From an uncultured Lachnospiraceae bacterium (GTDB taxonomy: Bacteria > Bacillota > Clostridia > Lachnospirales > Lachnospiraceae), in assembly GCA_934432595.1 (NCBI GenBank), contig CAKRYR010000017.1, positions 1 through 49,746 on the forward strand: 49,746 bases of DNA, read 5' to 3'. The notes below the pieces were generated by a model. That model had not been told where the DNA came from. It did no database searches and worked only from the letters and a program-made list of their open reading frames with translations. Numbering within the stretch: the first letter of the stretch is position 1; each line of letters opens with the position of its first letter. This document shows positions 33,681 through 42,633 of this stretch, in pieces. Position numbers and translations under genes: made by a program.

Positions 33681-36002
33681 TTATTGGTGCTTTTTCTTTC
33701 CCCCACCTCTCCTAGGTGCTGGAATTGTTTTTATCTTACCTTTATTTTGAGCCTTGCTCTCTGCTACTTCCTCAGGAGTTGCTTCTACATAATCATATTT
33801 AAATACCATTGTTGATAATGGTGGTATGTTAAATTTAGCAGAAAAATCTTTTCTATTACGTGATTTTGCTTCAGCAACTATTGGTTTCTTATTAACGGTA
33901 TTATATCCACCAAATTCTTCTGCATCAGAGTTTAATACTTCTGTATATTCACCTGGGCATGGTAATGGTACTCTATATCCTTCATGCCACATTGGAGTAA
34001 AATTACATATAAACAACAAATGATCTTTTGTATCTGCACTACGTCTAACAAATGCAACTATACTGTCATCTGCATTATCACAATCCATCCACTCAAAGCC
34101 AATTGGATCATAATCATTTACATACAATGCTGGATATTTATTATATAACTCATTAAGAGCTTTAACATATTTTTTTATTTGCATATGTCTTGGCTTTTCT
34201 AATAGCTCCCAATCAAGACCTCTCTCTTCTGACCATTCAAGCCATTGTGCAAATTCTTGTCCCATAAATAATAGTTTCTTTCCTGGATGACCATACATAA
34301 ATCCATATCCAACTTTTAAATTTGCAAATTTATCATCATATAAACCAGGCATCTTTTGAACCAAAGAACATTTTCCATGAACTACTTCATCATGTGATAA
34401 TGCTTGTATAAAGTTCTCACTATAAGCATACATCATACTAAATGTTAACTTATTATGATTTGGTTTTCTAAAATATGGATCGGCTTTCATATAATCTAAG
34501 AAATCATTCATCCATCCCATATTCCATTTAAATGTAAAACCTAAACCATTAAGAGCAACAGGAGCTGTTACACCAACCCATGCTGTAGATTCCTCAGCAA
34601 TCATTGCTACACCTGGCACTTCCTCTTCGACAACTTGATTTATATGTCTTAAAAGATCTATAACTTCAAGATTTTCTTTTCCACCATATTTATTAGGAAC
34701 CCATTGTCCATCATTTTTACCATAATCAAGATATAACATTGATGCAACAGCATCTACTCTTAAACCATCTATATGATATTCTTTTAACCAATATAATGCA
34801 TTTGCTAATAAGAAGTTAGCAACCTCTGTTTTACCATAATCAAATACATATGTGCCCCAGTGAGGGTGTTCTCCCTTTCTTGTATCTGGATGCTCATATA
34901 ATGGTTGCCCATCAAATCTACCTAGTCCGTTACCATCTTTAGGGAAATGTGCAGGTACCCAATCAAGAATAACTCCTATTCCTCTATTATGTAATATATC
35001 AACTAAATACATAAATTCTTCTGGTTTACCATATCTTGAAGTAGGAGCATAATAACCTGTAACCTGATATCCCCAAGAACCATCCAATGGATGCTCAGCA
35101 ATACCCATTAATTCAACATGGGTATATCCCATATCTTTAACATAATCAGCAAGTTCCTCTGCTATTTTCCTATAGTTTGGAAATCCTGTTTTTGTATTAG
35201 AACTATCCTTCTTCCATGAACCTAAATGTAACTCATATATTGACATAGGTTTCTTTGTTAAATCAACTCTTGTATTTTTTGAACGAGCATTTAACCACTT
35301 ACTGTCATTCCATTTATATTTATATATATCTTGAACTATTGAAGCATTATTAGGTCTAAGTTCTGAATAATTGCCATATGGATCACTCTTAAATATAAAC
35401 TCATTAGAACGAGTCCTTATTAGAAATTTATAAACTGTTCCTTCGTCTATTCCTGGTATAAATAACTCATGTACACCTGAAGAACCAAGAACTCTCATAG
35501 GATGTAATTTCCCATCCCACATATTAAAATCACCAACTACACTTACGCGTCTAGCATGAGGTGCCCAAACAGCAAATAAAGTTCCTTTTACCCCATTTAT
35601 TGTCATTGGATGTGCACCTAATTTTTTGTATATTTCATAGTGATTGCCTTCAGCAAACAAATATAAATCATCATTAGTAATTACTGGTTCAAATGCATAT
35701 GGATCGTCTATCTTAAGAATAGAACCATCGTAATATCTTACTTCAAAATAATAGTCTTTGTACTCTTCCTTATCAAGATAAAGCCCAAAAAAACCTTCAT
35801 CATCTATCTTATCAAGATATCTTTCATTCTTTCCATTCCTATCAAATATTTTAATATAATCAGCAGCTGGACGATATGCACATATTATTTGATGTCCATC
35901 ATAAATGTGATTTCCTAATAATTTGTGTGGGCAATTATTTACCCCTGCTATTAACTCATCATATTGAATCCAATCAATGTAATTTTTCAATTTCTCGTTC
36001 AT
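33681..36002 (-). CDS. glgB: 1,4-alpha-glucan branching enzyme
   Basis: Adds alpha-1,6 branches to glycogen. The 773 residues contain an N-terminal extension, a CBM48 domain (AVWAPHARRVSVVGDFNMWDG, near 145-165), and the GH13 barrel with GLRVDAVASMLYLDY (nucleophile aspartate). It also has the general acid in MIAEESTAW, ALSHDEVVHGK (conserved HD), and a C-terminal beta domain. A lysine-rich tail (RRGGGKKKHQ) extends beyond usual members. It is near the TetR regulator gene (36080-36661) but with a 78-base gap and no evidence of control. The ribosome site AAAGGGA and ATG at 36002 fit. It partners functionally with GlgP at 10026-12479. Confidence 0.95.
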   Translation of the reverse strand: MNEKLKNYIDWIQYDELIAGVNNCPHKLLGNHIYDGHQIICAYRPAADYIKIFDRNGKNERYLDKIDDEGFFGLYLDKEEYKDYYFEVRYYDGSILKIDDPYAFEPVITNDDLYLFAEGNHYEIYKKLGAHPMTINGVKGTLFAVWAPHARRVSVVGDFNMWDGKLHPMRVLGSSGVHELFIPGIDEGTVYKFLIRTRSNEFIFKSDPYGNYSELRPNNASIVQDIYKYKWNDSKWLNARSKNTRVDLTKKPMSIYELHLGSWKKDSSNTKTGFPNYRKIAEELADYVKDMGYTHVELMGIAEHPLDGSWGYQVTGYYAPTSRYGKPEEFMYLVDILHNRGIGVILDWVPAHFPKDGNGLGRFDGQPLYEHPDTRKGEHPHWGTYVFDYGKTEVANFLLANALYWLKEYHIDGLRVDAVASMLYLDYGKNDGQWVPNKYGGKENLEVIDLLRHINQVVEEEVPGVAMIAEESTAWVGVTAPVALNGLGFTFKWNMGWMNDFLDYMKADPYFRKPNHNKLTFSMMYAYSENFIQALSHDEVVHGKCSLVQKMPGLYDDKFANLKVGYGFMYGHPGKKLLFMGQEFAQWLEWSEERGLDWELLEKPRHMQIKKYVKALNELYNKYPALYVNDYDPIGFEWMDCDNADDSIVAFVRRSADTKDHLLFICNFTPMWHEGYRVPLPCPGEYTEVLNSDAEEFGGYNTVNKKPIVAEAKSRNRKDFSAKFNIPPLSTMVFKYDYVEATPEEVAESKAQNKGKIKTIPAPRRGGGKKKHQ

Positions 36003-36079
36003 ATATTATGTCCCTTTCTATCTAAATCTTATTTTCCCAAAATAAAATCCAACAAAAAAATTAAACTTCACTACATATT

Positions 36080-36661
36080 TTATGAGTACACACCATGTAA
36101 AAATTGATGTAATACATTATATATCTCTGACTGTGAAATAAAAAAACTTTCACCATTATTATTAGTACTATATCGCATCAATATATATGTCATCATAGCA
36201 CCTATAAAACTTGTTGCGAACAGATACTGTCTTCCATTCATATTACCTAATGTACTAGATGCTGTATCAAAAACATGCACAACAGCATTAAACAACCTCT
36301 TAATATAAGGGCTAACTGCTTTGTGTCCCTCACTCTCTTTTGGAGAATACTCTAGCGTTGAAAATAATTGATGTACTTTTATATTAGCTGAACTATATTC
36401 CATATATGCTCTTGCAACTTGATATAAAACTTGCTCTATATCTCCGTTGGTATTAGCCGCTTCTTCAATTTTATAGCCAAATTCTGCATACTTTTCTTTT
36501 AATAATTCTTCTAATAAACCATATTTACTTTTAAAATAATAATACAACGTTGGCTTTGTTACGCCTGCTGCTGTACATATTTCCTGTACACCCACTGATT
36601 CATATCCTTTTCTACAAAATAAATCTAGTGCACATTCAACTATTTTTTCTCTATTGCCCAT
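36080..36661 (-). CDS. TetR family transcriptional regulator
   Basis: A 193-residue regulator starting at 36661 with AAGGAG upstream. The N-terminal helix-turn-helix is textbook (KIVECALDLFCRKGYESVGV, then AAGVTKPTLYYYFKSKYGLLEELL). The ligand domain has no recognised specificity. Its own promoter contains the palindromic operator TATACC-N4-GGTATA, so autorepression is very likely. Downstream is glgB, upstream a HAD phosphatase; whether either is a target is unknown. Codon use is like its neighbours. Confidence 0.9.
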   Translation of the reverse strand: MGNREKIVECALDLFCRKGYESVGVQEICTAAGVTKPTLYYYFKSKYGLLEELLKEKYAEFGYKIEEAANTNGDIEQVLYQVARAYMEYSSANIKVHQLFSTLEYSPKESEGHKAVSPYIKRLFNAVVHVFDTASSTLGNMNGRQYLFATSFIGAMMTYILMRYSTNNNGESFFISQSEIYNVLHQFLHGVYS

Positions 36662-36687
36662 CTTATTCTCCTTACCTTTGTAAGGAT

Positions 36688-36716
36688 AGTATACCAATCG
36701 GTATATAAATTGTCAA
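36688..36716 (-). promoter_or_regulatory. tetR promoter with overlapping operator
   Basis: Minus strand TTGACA (36711-36716), 17-base spacer, TATACT (36688-36693). The palindrome TATACC-N4-GGTATA (36690-36705) overlaps the -10 and spacer, the expected place for TetR-type repression of its own gene. Confidence 0.85.
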
Positions 36717-36734
36717 TAATTTACAACAAGAAAT

Positions 36735-37556
36735 TTATATACATTTATACACTGCTTTTGCAAAACCATCATTATAGTCAAAATCTGTTATATAATTTGC
36801 TACCTTTTTTACTTCGTCAAAACCATTTCCCATAGCTACTCCTATACCTGCTTTTTTTATCATTTCATAATCATTTCCACTATCTCCTACAGTCATTATT
36901 TCACTATCTCTTATACCAAGTTTCTCTGTTAAAACCTTTATAGCAGACCACTTACTTGTAGTCTCATTATTAATTTCTATATTAATTTTTATTGAAGAAA
37001 CTTGATTAATTCCCTTTATCTTACTAAACTCCTCCCATACTCTATCATACATTTCATAAGGAATACTAAGCATATTAAACTTCTCAACCTCTTTTTTTTC
37101 TTTTAAAAGCAAATCCTCCAAATTTTCAAAGGCAATAGGTCTTTCATTTAGCATCTTAAACCATTCCTTGTGAATATTAAACTTAAGAATATTTTCCTTA
37201 TTTTTTCTAAGCGCATATGATTGTCCATCACAGTATAATTCATAAAAAAGTCCTAGCTCTTCTGCTTTATTACTTAATTCCTTAACTTTATCATATGAAA
37301 GTGGATTAGAATAAAGAATTTCTCTTGTAGAAAGATCTATAAGTTTTGAACCATTTGTTGTAATTAAATATTTTATATTTTTATTTTCTACTAAGAAATC
37401 TTGTATGCCACTTAACATTCTTCCTGTAGCAATCATTACAATAACACCTTTATCTGCTGCATATTTTATAGCTTCAAATGTCCTATCTGTTATAGTCTTA
37501 TGATCTCTTTCCCATACCACAGTTCCATCCAAATCAAATACTAATAATTTTACCAT
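36735..37556 (-). CDS. Cof-type HAD-IIB family phosphatase
   Basis: A 273-residue cytosolic HAD hydrolase. Motif I VFDLDGTVVWE (nucleophile D), motif II TTNGSK, a type IIB cap in the middle, and motif IV GDSGNDYEMI with AGIGVAMGNG near the end. Members dephosphorylate sugar phosphates, flavin or other small phosphates; the substrate here is unknown. GGAGG is ten bases before the ATG. It ends 18 bases before the tetR promoter and follows the lipoprotein gene terminator at 37581-37619, so it probably has its own transcript. Confidence 0.9.
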   Translation of the reverse strand: MVKLLVFDLDGTVVWERDHKTITDRTFEAIKYAADKGVIVMIATGRMLSGIQDFLVENKNIKYLITTNGSKLIDLSTREILYSNPLSYDKVKELSNKAEELGLFYELYCDGQSYALRKNKENILKFNIHKEWFKMLNERPIAFENLEDLLLKEKKEVEKFNMLSIPYEMYDRVWEEFSKIKGINQVSSIKINIEINNETTSKWSAIKVLTEKLGIRDSEIMTVGDSGNDYEMIKKAGIGVAMGNGFDEVKKVANYITDFDYNDGFAKAVYKCI

Positions 37557-37580
37557 TTTTTATTTTCCTCCAAACTAAAA

Positions 37581-37619
37581 GAAAAGAATATCGTATACTT
37601 TGCCACGATACCCTTTTTC
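37581..37619 (-). terminator. Terminator of the 37635 lipoprotein gene
   Basis: Arms GAAAAGAATATCGT (37581-37594) and ACGATACCCTTTTTC (37605-37619), pairing with G-U pairs in the minus-strand RNA, then a TTTT run. It lies 15 bases past the stop. Confidence 0.75.
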
Positions 37620-37634
37620 TAAACTCATATTAAA

Positions 37635-38732
37635 TTATAAATCAATTTTTTCTGTCAATAAATAATAATATTCTACTAATAAAGTATTATACTTTATATA
37701 TGCCTTTCCTTTATATAAAGTATTTTCAACTTTAACACTATCTTTATATTTTGGTGTAAATCTATCTGTATCTAATAATATTTTCTTATTAACAGTAACA
37801 GAATCTGATATAAAATCAATATAAGACCCTCTTTGTTCTTTCAAAATTTCTCTATCCTCATTATTAAACTCATCTGCTAATCTATCATAATTAGCATTTA
37901 TCTCTTCTTTCCAGTATTTCACGTACTTCTTAGCTTTACTATTAGCCTTTTCTTCATTTATATTTTTCAAAGAACAATTAATTTTCTTACTATAATTATC
38001 ATTAATAATATCTTTTAATACTACATCTTTTGATATTAATAAATTAATTTTATTGTTATTTGTAACATATTCCGTCTTCTTAATTTCACCTTTTTTACTA
38101 TCTTCTGTATAAAATTCAACTTTACCAGATTTAAGATAAATATATTCTTTCAATAAAATAGTATATTCTCTAACATCATCTGCTAAAGCATAAAATTGCT
38201 TTATCATATTATTACCGTCAATATTCGAATCATAATTATTCTTAACAGTAATAACACCTGAATATAATGATTTAGTCACTTCATAATATTCATTAAAATT
38301 CTTATATTGACTCTCCACTGATTCAACTAAATCCTTATCAGCATGATCACATATATACTTATAAGTTGCCTCTAGTTCACTTAACCAAGCCTCGGCATAC
38401 TTGACATTAGCCTTTTTCCCTAATCTAACATTATTCTTAATTATCTTTGTATTGTTATATTTATTATCAATATAATTAGAATTAATACTATCCCAAAATT
38501 CGCTATATTTCTTATCTACTAATTTTATCTTACCAGTAGCCGATGATGTTGATAGTTTTTCTGTACTTAAACCAAATTCTACATACTCATTTTCATCAAC
38601 TTTTTCATCATTATCCGCCTTTACCGAATTATTAACAACAACTGCTGCTTCTTTTTTTGTACAAGCACTTAGAGCAAAAATAATAGCAATAAAAGGTATT
38701 ATTACATAATATTTCTTAAACTGCAACAACAC
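37635..38732 (-). CDS. Lipoprotein with two LprI-like repeats
   Basis: I place the start at the GTG at 38732 (GGAGG five bases before); upstream in-frame codons are unlikely. The product is about 365 residues: a signal sequence (KKYYVIIPFIAIIFALSACT) with lipobox LSAC, so it is lipid-anchored outside the membrane. Two related segments, residues about 120-170 (AEAWLSELEATYKYICDHADKD) and 275-325 (VKYWKEEINANYDRLADEFNNED), resemble LprI/DUF1311-type domains. They may bind or inhibit muramidases; that role is inference. The rest is low-similarity and N/K-rich. It is divergently transcribed from rsmA. Confidence 0.65.
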   Translation of the reverse strand: MLLQFKKYYVIIPFIAIIFALSACTKKEAAVVVNNSVKADNDEKVDENEYVEFGLSTEKLSTSSATGKIKLVDKKYSEFWDSINSNYIDNKYNNTKIIKNNVRLGKKANVKYAEAWLSELEATYKYICDHADKDLVESVESQYKNFNEYYEVTKSLYSGVITVKNNYDSNIDGNNMIKQFYALADDVREYTILLKEYIYLKSGKVEFYTEDSKKGEIKKTEYVTNNNKINLLISKDVVLKDIINDNYSKKINCSLKNINEEKANSKAKKYVKYWKEEINANYDRLADEFNNEDREILKEQRGSYIDFISDSVTVNKKILLDTDRFTPKYKDSVKVENTLYKGKAYIKYNTLLVEYYYLLTEKIDL

Positions 38733-38837
38733 ACTTACCTCCTCTAACAAGTACAACCATATAACTATTTTATACGATATATAAATTAACAATTATTTAA
38801 TCATTTGTCAAGTATACCAATAGTACACCTCTTTCTA

Positions 38838-38866
38838 TTGAAAACGACCTTATATTCTGATATAAT
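38838..38866 (+). promoter_or_regulatory. Promoter of rsmA
   Basis: TTGAAA (38838-38843), 17-base spacer, TATAAT (38861-38866), 74 bases before the rsmA start codon. A close vegetative match. Confidence 0.85.
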
Positions 38867-38939
38867 TTGTTTTGTTTAATAAAAATATTCCATAAAATTT
38901 CACATAAAAAACACAACAAATCAGGAAAGGGGTTTTATA

Positions 38940-39818
38940 TTGAATTCAGATTATATTGCAAATCCAAAAAATACTATTGAAATCTTAAATAAATATAATT
39001 TTGTTTTTCAAAAGAAATTTGGTCAGAATTTTCTTATAGATATACATGTATTAGATAAAATAATAACTGCTGCCAATATTACAAAAGAAGATACTATACT
39101 TGAAATTGGTCCTGGAATAGGCTCTATGACACAATATCTATGTGAAAAAGCTGGTAAGGTTATTTCTGTAGAAATTGACAAAATGCTTATTCCTATTCTC
39201 CAAGAAAATCTTGCACAATATGATAATTTTATTCTAATAAATGACGATTTTCTCAAACTAGACACAAAGAATTTACTTAAAAAAAATAACTGTAACAAAG
39301 TAAAAGTTGTAGCCAATCTTCCATATTACATTACAACACCTATTATTATGAACTTATTTGAAAATAATATTCCTATTGAAAGTATAACTGTAATGGTTCA
39401 AAAAGAAGTAGCTCTTCGTATGCAAGCTTTTCCTGGTACAAAAGACTACGGAGCATTATCCCTTGCAATTCAGTATTATTCTACTACTGAAATTATTGCA
39501 AATGTTCCACCAAATTGTTTTATACCTAGGCCTAATATTGGTTCAGCAGTTATAAAACTTACATTACGTGATAGTAAACCTTATCCGCTTAATGATAAAG
39601 ATCTTATGTTTAAATTAGTTCGTGCAGCATTTAATCAAAGGCGTAAAACACTTGTTAATTCTATTAAAAATGCAGCTAATCTAAATATAGGTAAAGAAAC
39701 TATAGCTGCTGCCCTTGAAGAAATGAATCTATCACCTTCTATAAGAGGTGAAGCTCTATCTTTAGAAGATTTTTGTACACTAAGCAACATACTTTCTAAA
39801 AAAATTAAATTTATATAG
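38940..39818 (+). CDS. rsmA: 16S rRNA (A1518/A1519-N6) dimethyltransferase RsmA/KsgA
   Basis: Dimethylates A1518 and A1519 near the 3' end of 16S rRNA. The 292-residue protein has KKFGQNFLID (near 26-35), SAM motif I EIGPGIGSM, catalytic NLPYYITTP (motif IV) and IPRPNIGSAVIKL. The start codon is TTG at 38940 with AGGAAAGGGG upstream; no better ATG is available. It is one of only three plus-strand genes here. Loss of the enzyme gives kasugamycin resistance in other bacteria. It has a terminator-like structure after it and no partner genes; in Bacillus rsmA is also found in a region of rRNA- and ribosome-related genes. Confidence 0.95.
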   Translation: MNSDYIANPKNTIEILNKYNFVFQKKFGQNFLIDIHVLDKIITAANITKEDTILEIGPGIGSMTQYLCEKAGKVISVEIDKMLIPILQENLAQYDNFILINDDFLKLDTKNLLKKNNCNKVKVVANLPYYITTPIIMNLFENNIPIESITVMVQKEVALRMQAFPGTKDYGALSLAIQYYSTTEIIANVPPNCFIPRPNIGSAVIKLTLRDSKPYPLNDKDLMFKLVRAAFNQRRKTLVNSIKNAANLNIGKETIAAALEEMNLSPSIRGEALSLEDFCTLSNILSKKIKFI

Positions 39819-39831
39819 TAATTAATAATAT

Positions 39832-39920
39832 AATAAAAAAGTAGCAAAATCATTTTATAGTATCTTAAACTGTCCAACATTTTGAAATCTGTTCAACTTA
39901 ATATTTTGCTACTTTTTATT
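39832..39920. terminator. Terminator-like inverted repeat between rsmA and the 39928 lipoprotein
   Basis: AAAAAAGTAGCAAAAT (39835-39850) and ATTTTGCTACTTTTT (39903-39917) form 14-16 base arms with a 52-base loop. A-run and T-run at the ends would serve both strands. The loop also has a short direct repeat (CTGTCCAAC and CTGTTCAAC). Confidence 0.6.
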
Positions 39921-39927
39921 ATATATA

Positions 39928-40947
39928 TTATTTTACTTTCATATTCCTTAAGCCTATAGTAATTTCACCTATTAAATTTAAAATATCTCTATATCTCTCT
40001 AGTTCAAATGCCTTTCCCTTTGGAAATGTCAATTTTTTACCTGTATTATACGTTATATTCAAACTAACTACATTACTCTCTATCTCTTCTCCACCACTTA
40101 AAGTACTAACTAATTTTTTGCAATCTAACGCAACACTATTAATGTCATAATTTGCTTTAGTAACATATATTTCATAAATAATATCACCAAATTCCTTAGG
40201 GATTTCATATAATCCCTCTGTAAGATTTTTTACAAAGAAATTGCTTATCTCTACACTATTTATTTTACCTTTTAAAACATAACACTCAACACCATTAATC
40301 TCGTTAGTACCTTCTAACACTAATTTTTTAGAAATTCCCTTTAAATCTTCAATTGTATATACTTTTCTTGGTGAGACAGTTTGACTTATATCTTCTACAT
40401 TACTTGTTGGACTTTCTGAAGGTTCCTCTATACTACCAGTAATACTTGGCTTCTCTGTATTCTTTGCACTTTTATCTGAATTTTCAAACTTTGGTGCAGA
40501 ATAATTAATACCTAACATTCCATATATTTCATCAGCACTATAATAGTCACTTTTATTTAAAGAATAAACCACATTTCCTTGTTCATTTATAAATAAGTCT
40601 ATAATATTTTCTTTTTTATCCACATTTATTTTTAAATTAAGATTAGTTATGCACTTTTTAGTATCATTATCAACAAAACTATTATGAACAACTATCCCCA
40701 CATCCATACTCTTATCCTTATCCGAAGTTAAGGTAGCATTAGACTCAATTTTTACATCTTTTATTTCTTTCGAAGAATAATTATCCACAACTTTATCTAT
40801 TATATCACTTGCAGTTATCTTCTTCTTTAAAGTTTTCTCATTATTCTTTTTTACATCCTTTTTATTACACCCTATAGTAATTATTGTAAATACCACTATC
40901 ATTATACCAAACAATATTTTTTTACATAATATACTTTTGTGTCTCAC
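39928..40947 (-). CDS. Lipoprotein of unknown function
   Basis: A 339-residue protein with an N-terminal signal (IMIVVFTIITIGC), lipobox ITIGC, so it is exported and lipid-anchored. The body looks like a beta-rich LppX/DUF6612-like lipid- or ligand-binding fold: ITASDIIDKVVDNYSSKEIKD, a middle linker rich in serine and proline (about 170-205), then KKLVLEGTNEINGVECYVLKG. No enzyme motif is present. It converges with rsmA and follows the spoVAF-like gene by 75 bases. Family placement is tentative. Confidence 0.6.
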   Translation of the reverse strand: MRHKSILCKKILFGIMIVVFTIITIGCNKKDVKKNNEKTLKKKITASDIIDKVVDNYSSKEIKDVKIESNATLTSDKDKSMDVGIVVHNSFVDNDTKKCITNLNLKINVDKKENIIDLFINEQGNVVYSLNKSDYYSADEIYGMLGINYSAPKFENSDKSAKNTEKPSITGSIEEPSESPTSNVEDISQTVSPRKVYTIEDLKGISKKLVLEGTNEINGVECYVLKGKINSVEISNFFVKNLTEGLYEIPKEFGDIIYEIYVTKANYDINSVALDCKKLVSTLSGGEEIESNVVSLNITYNTGKKLTFPKGKAFELERYRDILNLIGEITIGLRNMKVK

Positions 40948-41022
40948 TTAGCTTTCCTCCAATTTTTTACAATATAGTATACAGTATACACATATATTTA
41001 TTCTGACGCAAGTATCTATCAT

Positions 41023-42450
41023 CTATTGTTTCACATTCCTAAGGGATATTCTAAAAATTCTTCTAGCAAGTTTTTTTAATGAAAATGGATAAATAGGATA
41101 TATATAACTTGTTCCTCCTATTGTTTTATTTTTCATTATACATATCCCAATAAATATAATTCCACCAATATATCCCCATATACCAAAAATTGCAGTAAAT
41201 ATTAAAATAACAACTCTCATAAATTTCATTGCATATCCAAACTCAAAATTAGGTTGAGTATAATTAGCCAACGAAACAAATGCCATATATAACATTGCCT
41301 CCTGATTAAACCACCCTGAGCTTACAGCAAAATCACCTATAACCAAAGCAGCTATTACACTAAGAGGTGTAGTAAGCATACTTGGTGTATTAAGTGCTGC
41401 TAATCTTAAACCATCAATTGCTAACTCCAAAATTAAGAACTGCCATATAAGTGGAATATTCATTACTTCCCTAGGTATCGTAAATCGTAACCAATCTGGC
41501 ATATAATTCGTATTGCTAACTAATAATAACCAAGTTGGTGTAATTAAAACTGCTCCAATATTAATGACTAACCTCGCTATTCTTAAATATGTTCCTGTTA
41601 CTGGTGGAAAGTAATAGTCATCTGCTTCCTCTATAATATCAAAAACTGAAGCTGGTAAAATCATTGCAGCTGGAGAATTATCTACTAATATAACAATATC
41701 ACCCTCTAATAAAGCTGCTGCCGAAGCATCCGGTCTTTCTGTATATTTAAACTTTGGAAAAGGATTTATCCATTTTCCCTTATATAAACATTCTGCTAGA
41801 CTCTCTTGATTCATTGTCAACGAATCAATCTTTATATTATTAATCTTATCCCTTATTTTTTTACAAAAATTCTTATCCACTCTTTTACCCATATAGCAAA
41901 ATGCTATATCTGTTTTTGAAGATTCTCCTACCTGTAACATTTCAATAGTTAAATCTACAGCTCTTATTCTTCTCCTAATAAGAGCTGTATTAAATACAAG
42001 TGTCTCAACGAAACCATCTCTAGAGCCCCTTAAAGATTTATTCTTATCTGGTTCTTCTACACTTCTAGATGGATATTGCCTACAATCAATTCCAAATGCA
42101 ACATCATATCCATCAACAAAAAGTACAGACACACCTGAAAGCAGATTCTTCTCAATAGCCTTTCTATCCTTTAATAAATCTGTCTCTGCATAAGGAATCT
42201 TCCACTTCGTCATATTATGTCCTGTATTTGGCACCTCATCAGCCTTCATCTTATAGAAAAACTCCATAATTTTCTCCAAGATTTCATCCTTTGCAAAACC
42301 ATCAATAAAATACAAACACGCCAACTTATCCCCTATATAAAAAGTTCTATACAAAATATCAAAATTATCCTTAACATTAAAAAAATCATTATAATCTTTT
42401 ATATTATCATGAATATTTTTACTAATATCTATACTACTTTTCTTTCCCAT
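41023..42450 (-). CDS. spoVAF: GerA/SpoVAF-family spore germination protein
   Basis: About 475 residues from the ATG at 42450 (GGAGG upstream). The N-terminal soluble half has the GerA region GSRDGFVETLVFNTALIRRRIR and the C-terminal half about five membrane helices (MILPASVFDIIEEADDYYFPP precedes them). PDASAAALLEGDIVILVDN is the conserved core. Only one A-type subunit is here, with no gerB or gerC beside it, so it fits SpoVAF, which acts in spore inner membrane germination and ion release, better than a full receptor. SpoVAF is normally beside spoVAE, which is not in the window. Assignment to SpoVAF is thus likely but not certain. Confidence 0.72.
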   Translation of the reverse strand: MGKKSSIDISKNIHDNIKDYNDFFNVKDNFDILYRTFYIGDKLACLYFIDGFAKDEILEKIMEFFYKMKADEVPNTGHNMTKWKIPYAETDLLKDRKAIEKNLLSGVSVLFVDGYDVAFGIDCRQYPSRSVEEPDKNKSLRGSRDGFVETLVFNTALIRRRIRAVDLTIEMLQVGESSKTDIAFCYMGKRVDKNFCKKIRDKINNIKIDSLTMNQESLAECLYKGKWINPFPKFKYTERPDASAAALLEGDIVILVDNSPAAMILPASVFDIIEEADDYYFPPVTGTYLRIARLVINIGAVLITPTWLLLVSNTNYMPDWLRFTIPREVMNIPLIWQFLILELAIDGLRLAALNTPSMLTTPLSVIAALVIGDFAVSSGWFNQEAMLYMAFVSLANYTQPNFEFGYAMKFMRVVILIFTAIFGIWGYIGGIIFIGICIMKNKTIGGTSYIYPIYPFSLKKLARRIFRISLRNVKQ

Positions 42451-42566
42451 ATAACACCTCCAAAACATTATTTTTTTAATTTATTCAAAAATAAAAAAAC
42501 ATCTATATTTACAATAAGAGAATTCTTCTCTTATTTTTAGTATCTATCAAACAACAAAAAATATAC

Positions 42567-42615
42567 AAAAAGGCTATGACATATTATAACAATTCATAAT
42601 ATGTCATAGCCTTTT
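42567..42615 (-). terminator. Terminator of thrS
   Basis: Twenty-base arms around AAAAGGCTATGACATATTAT (42568-42587) and its complement (42596-42615), with an eight-base loop and a T-rich tail on the minus strand. Strong, located 20 bases after the thrS stop. Confidence 0.92.
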
Positions 42616-42633
42616 ATCTCTACAGACTGAAAA

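Noticed and set aside
42513..42535. Perfect palindrome AATAAGAGAA-TTC-TTCTCTTATT between spoVAF and thrS.
   Set aside because: The T-run lies on the plus strand where no gene ends, so it is not assigned; it may be a leader or chance structure in AT-rich DNA.
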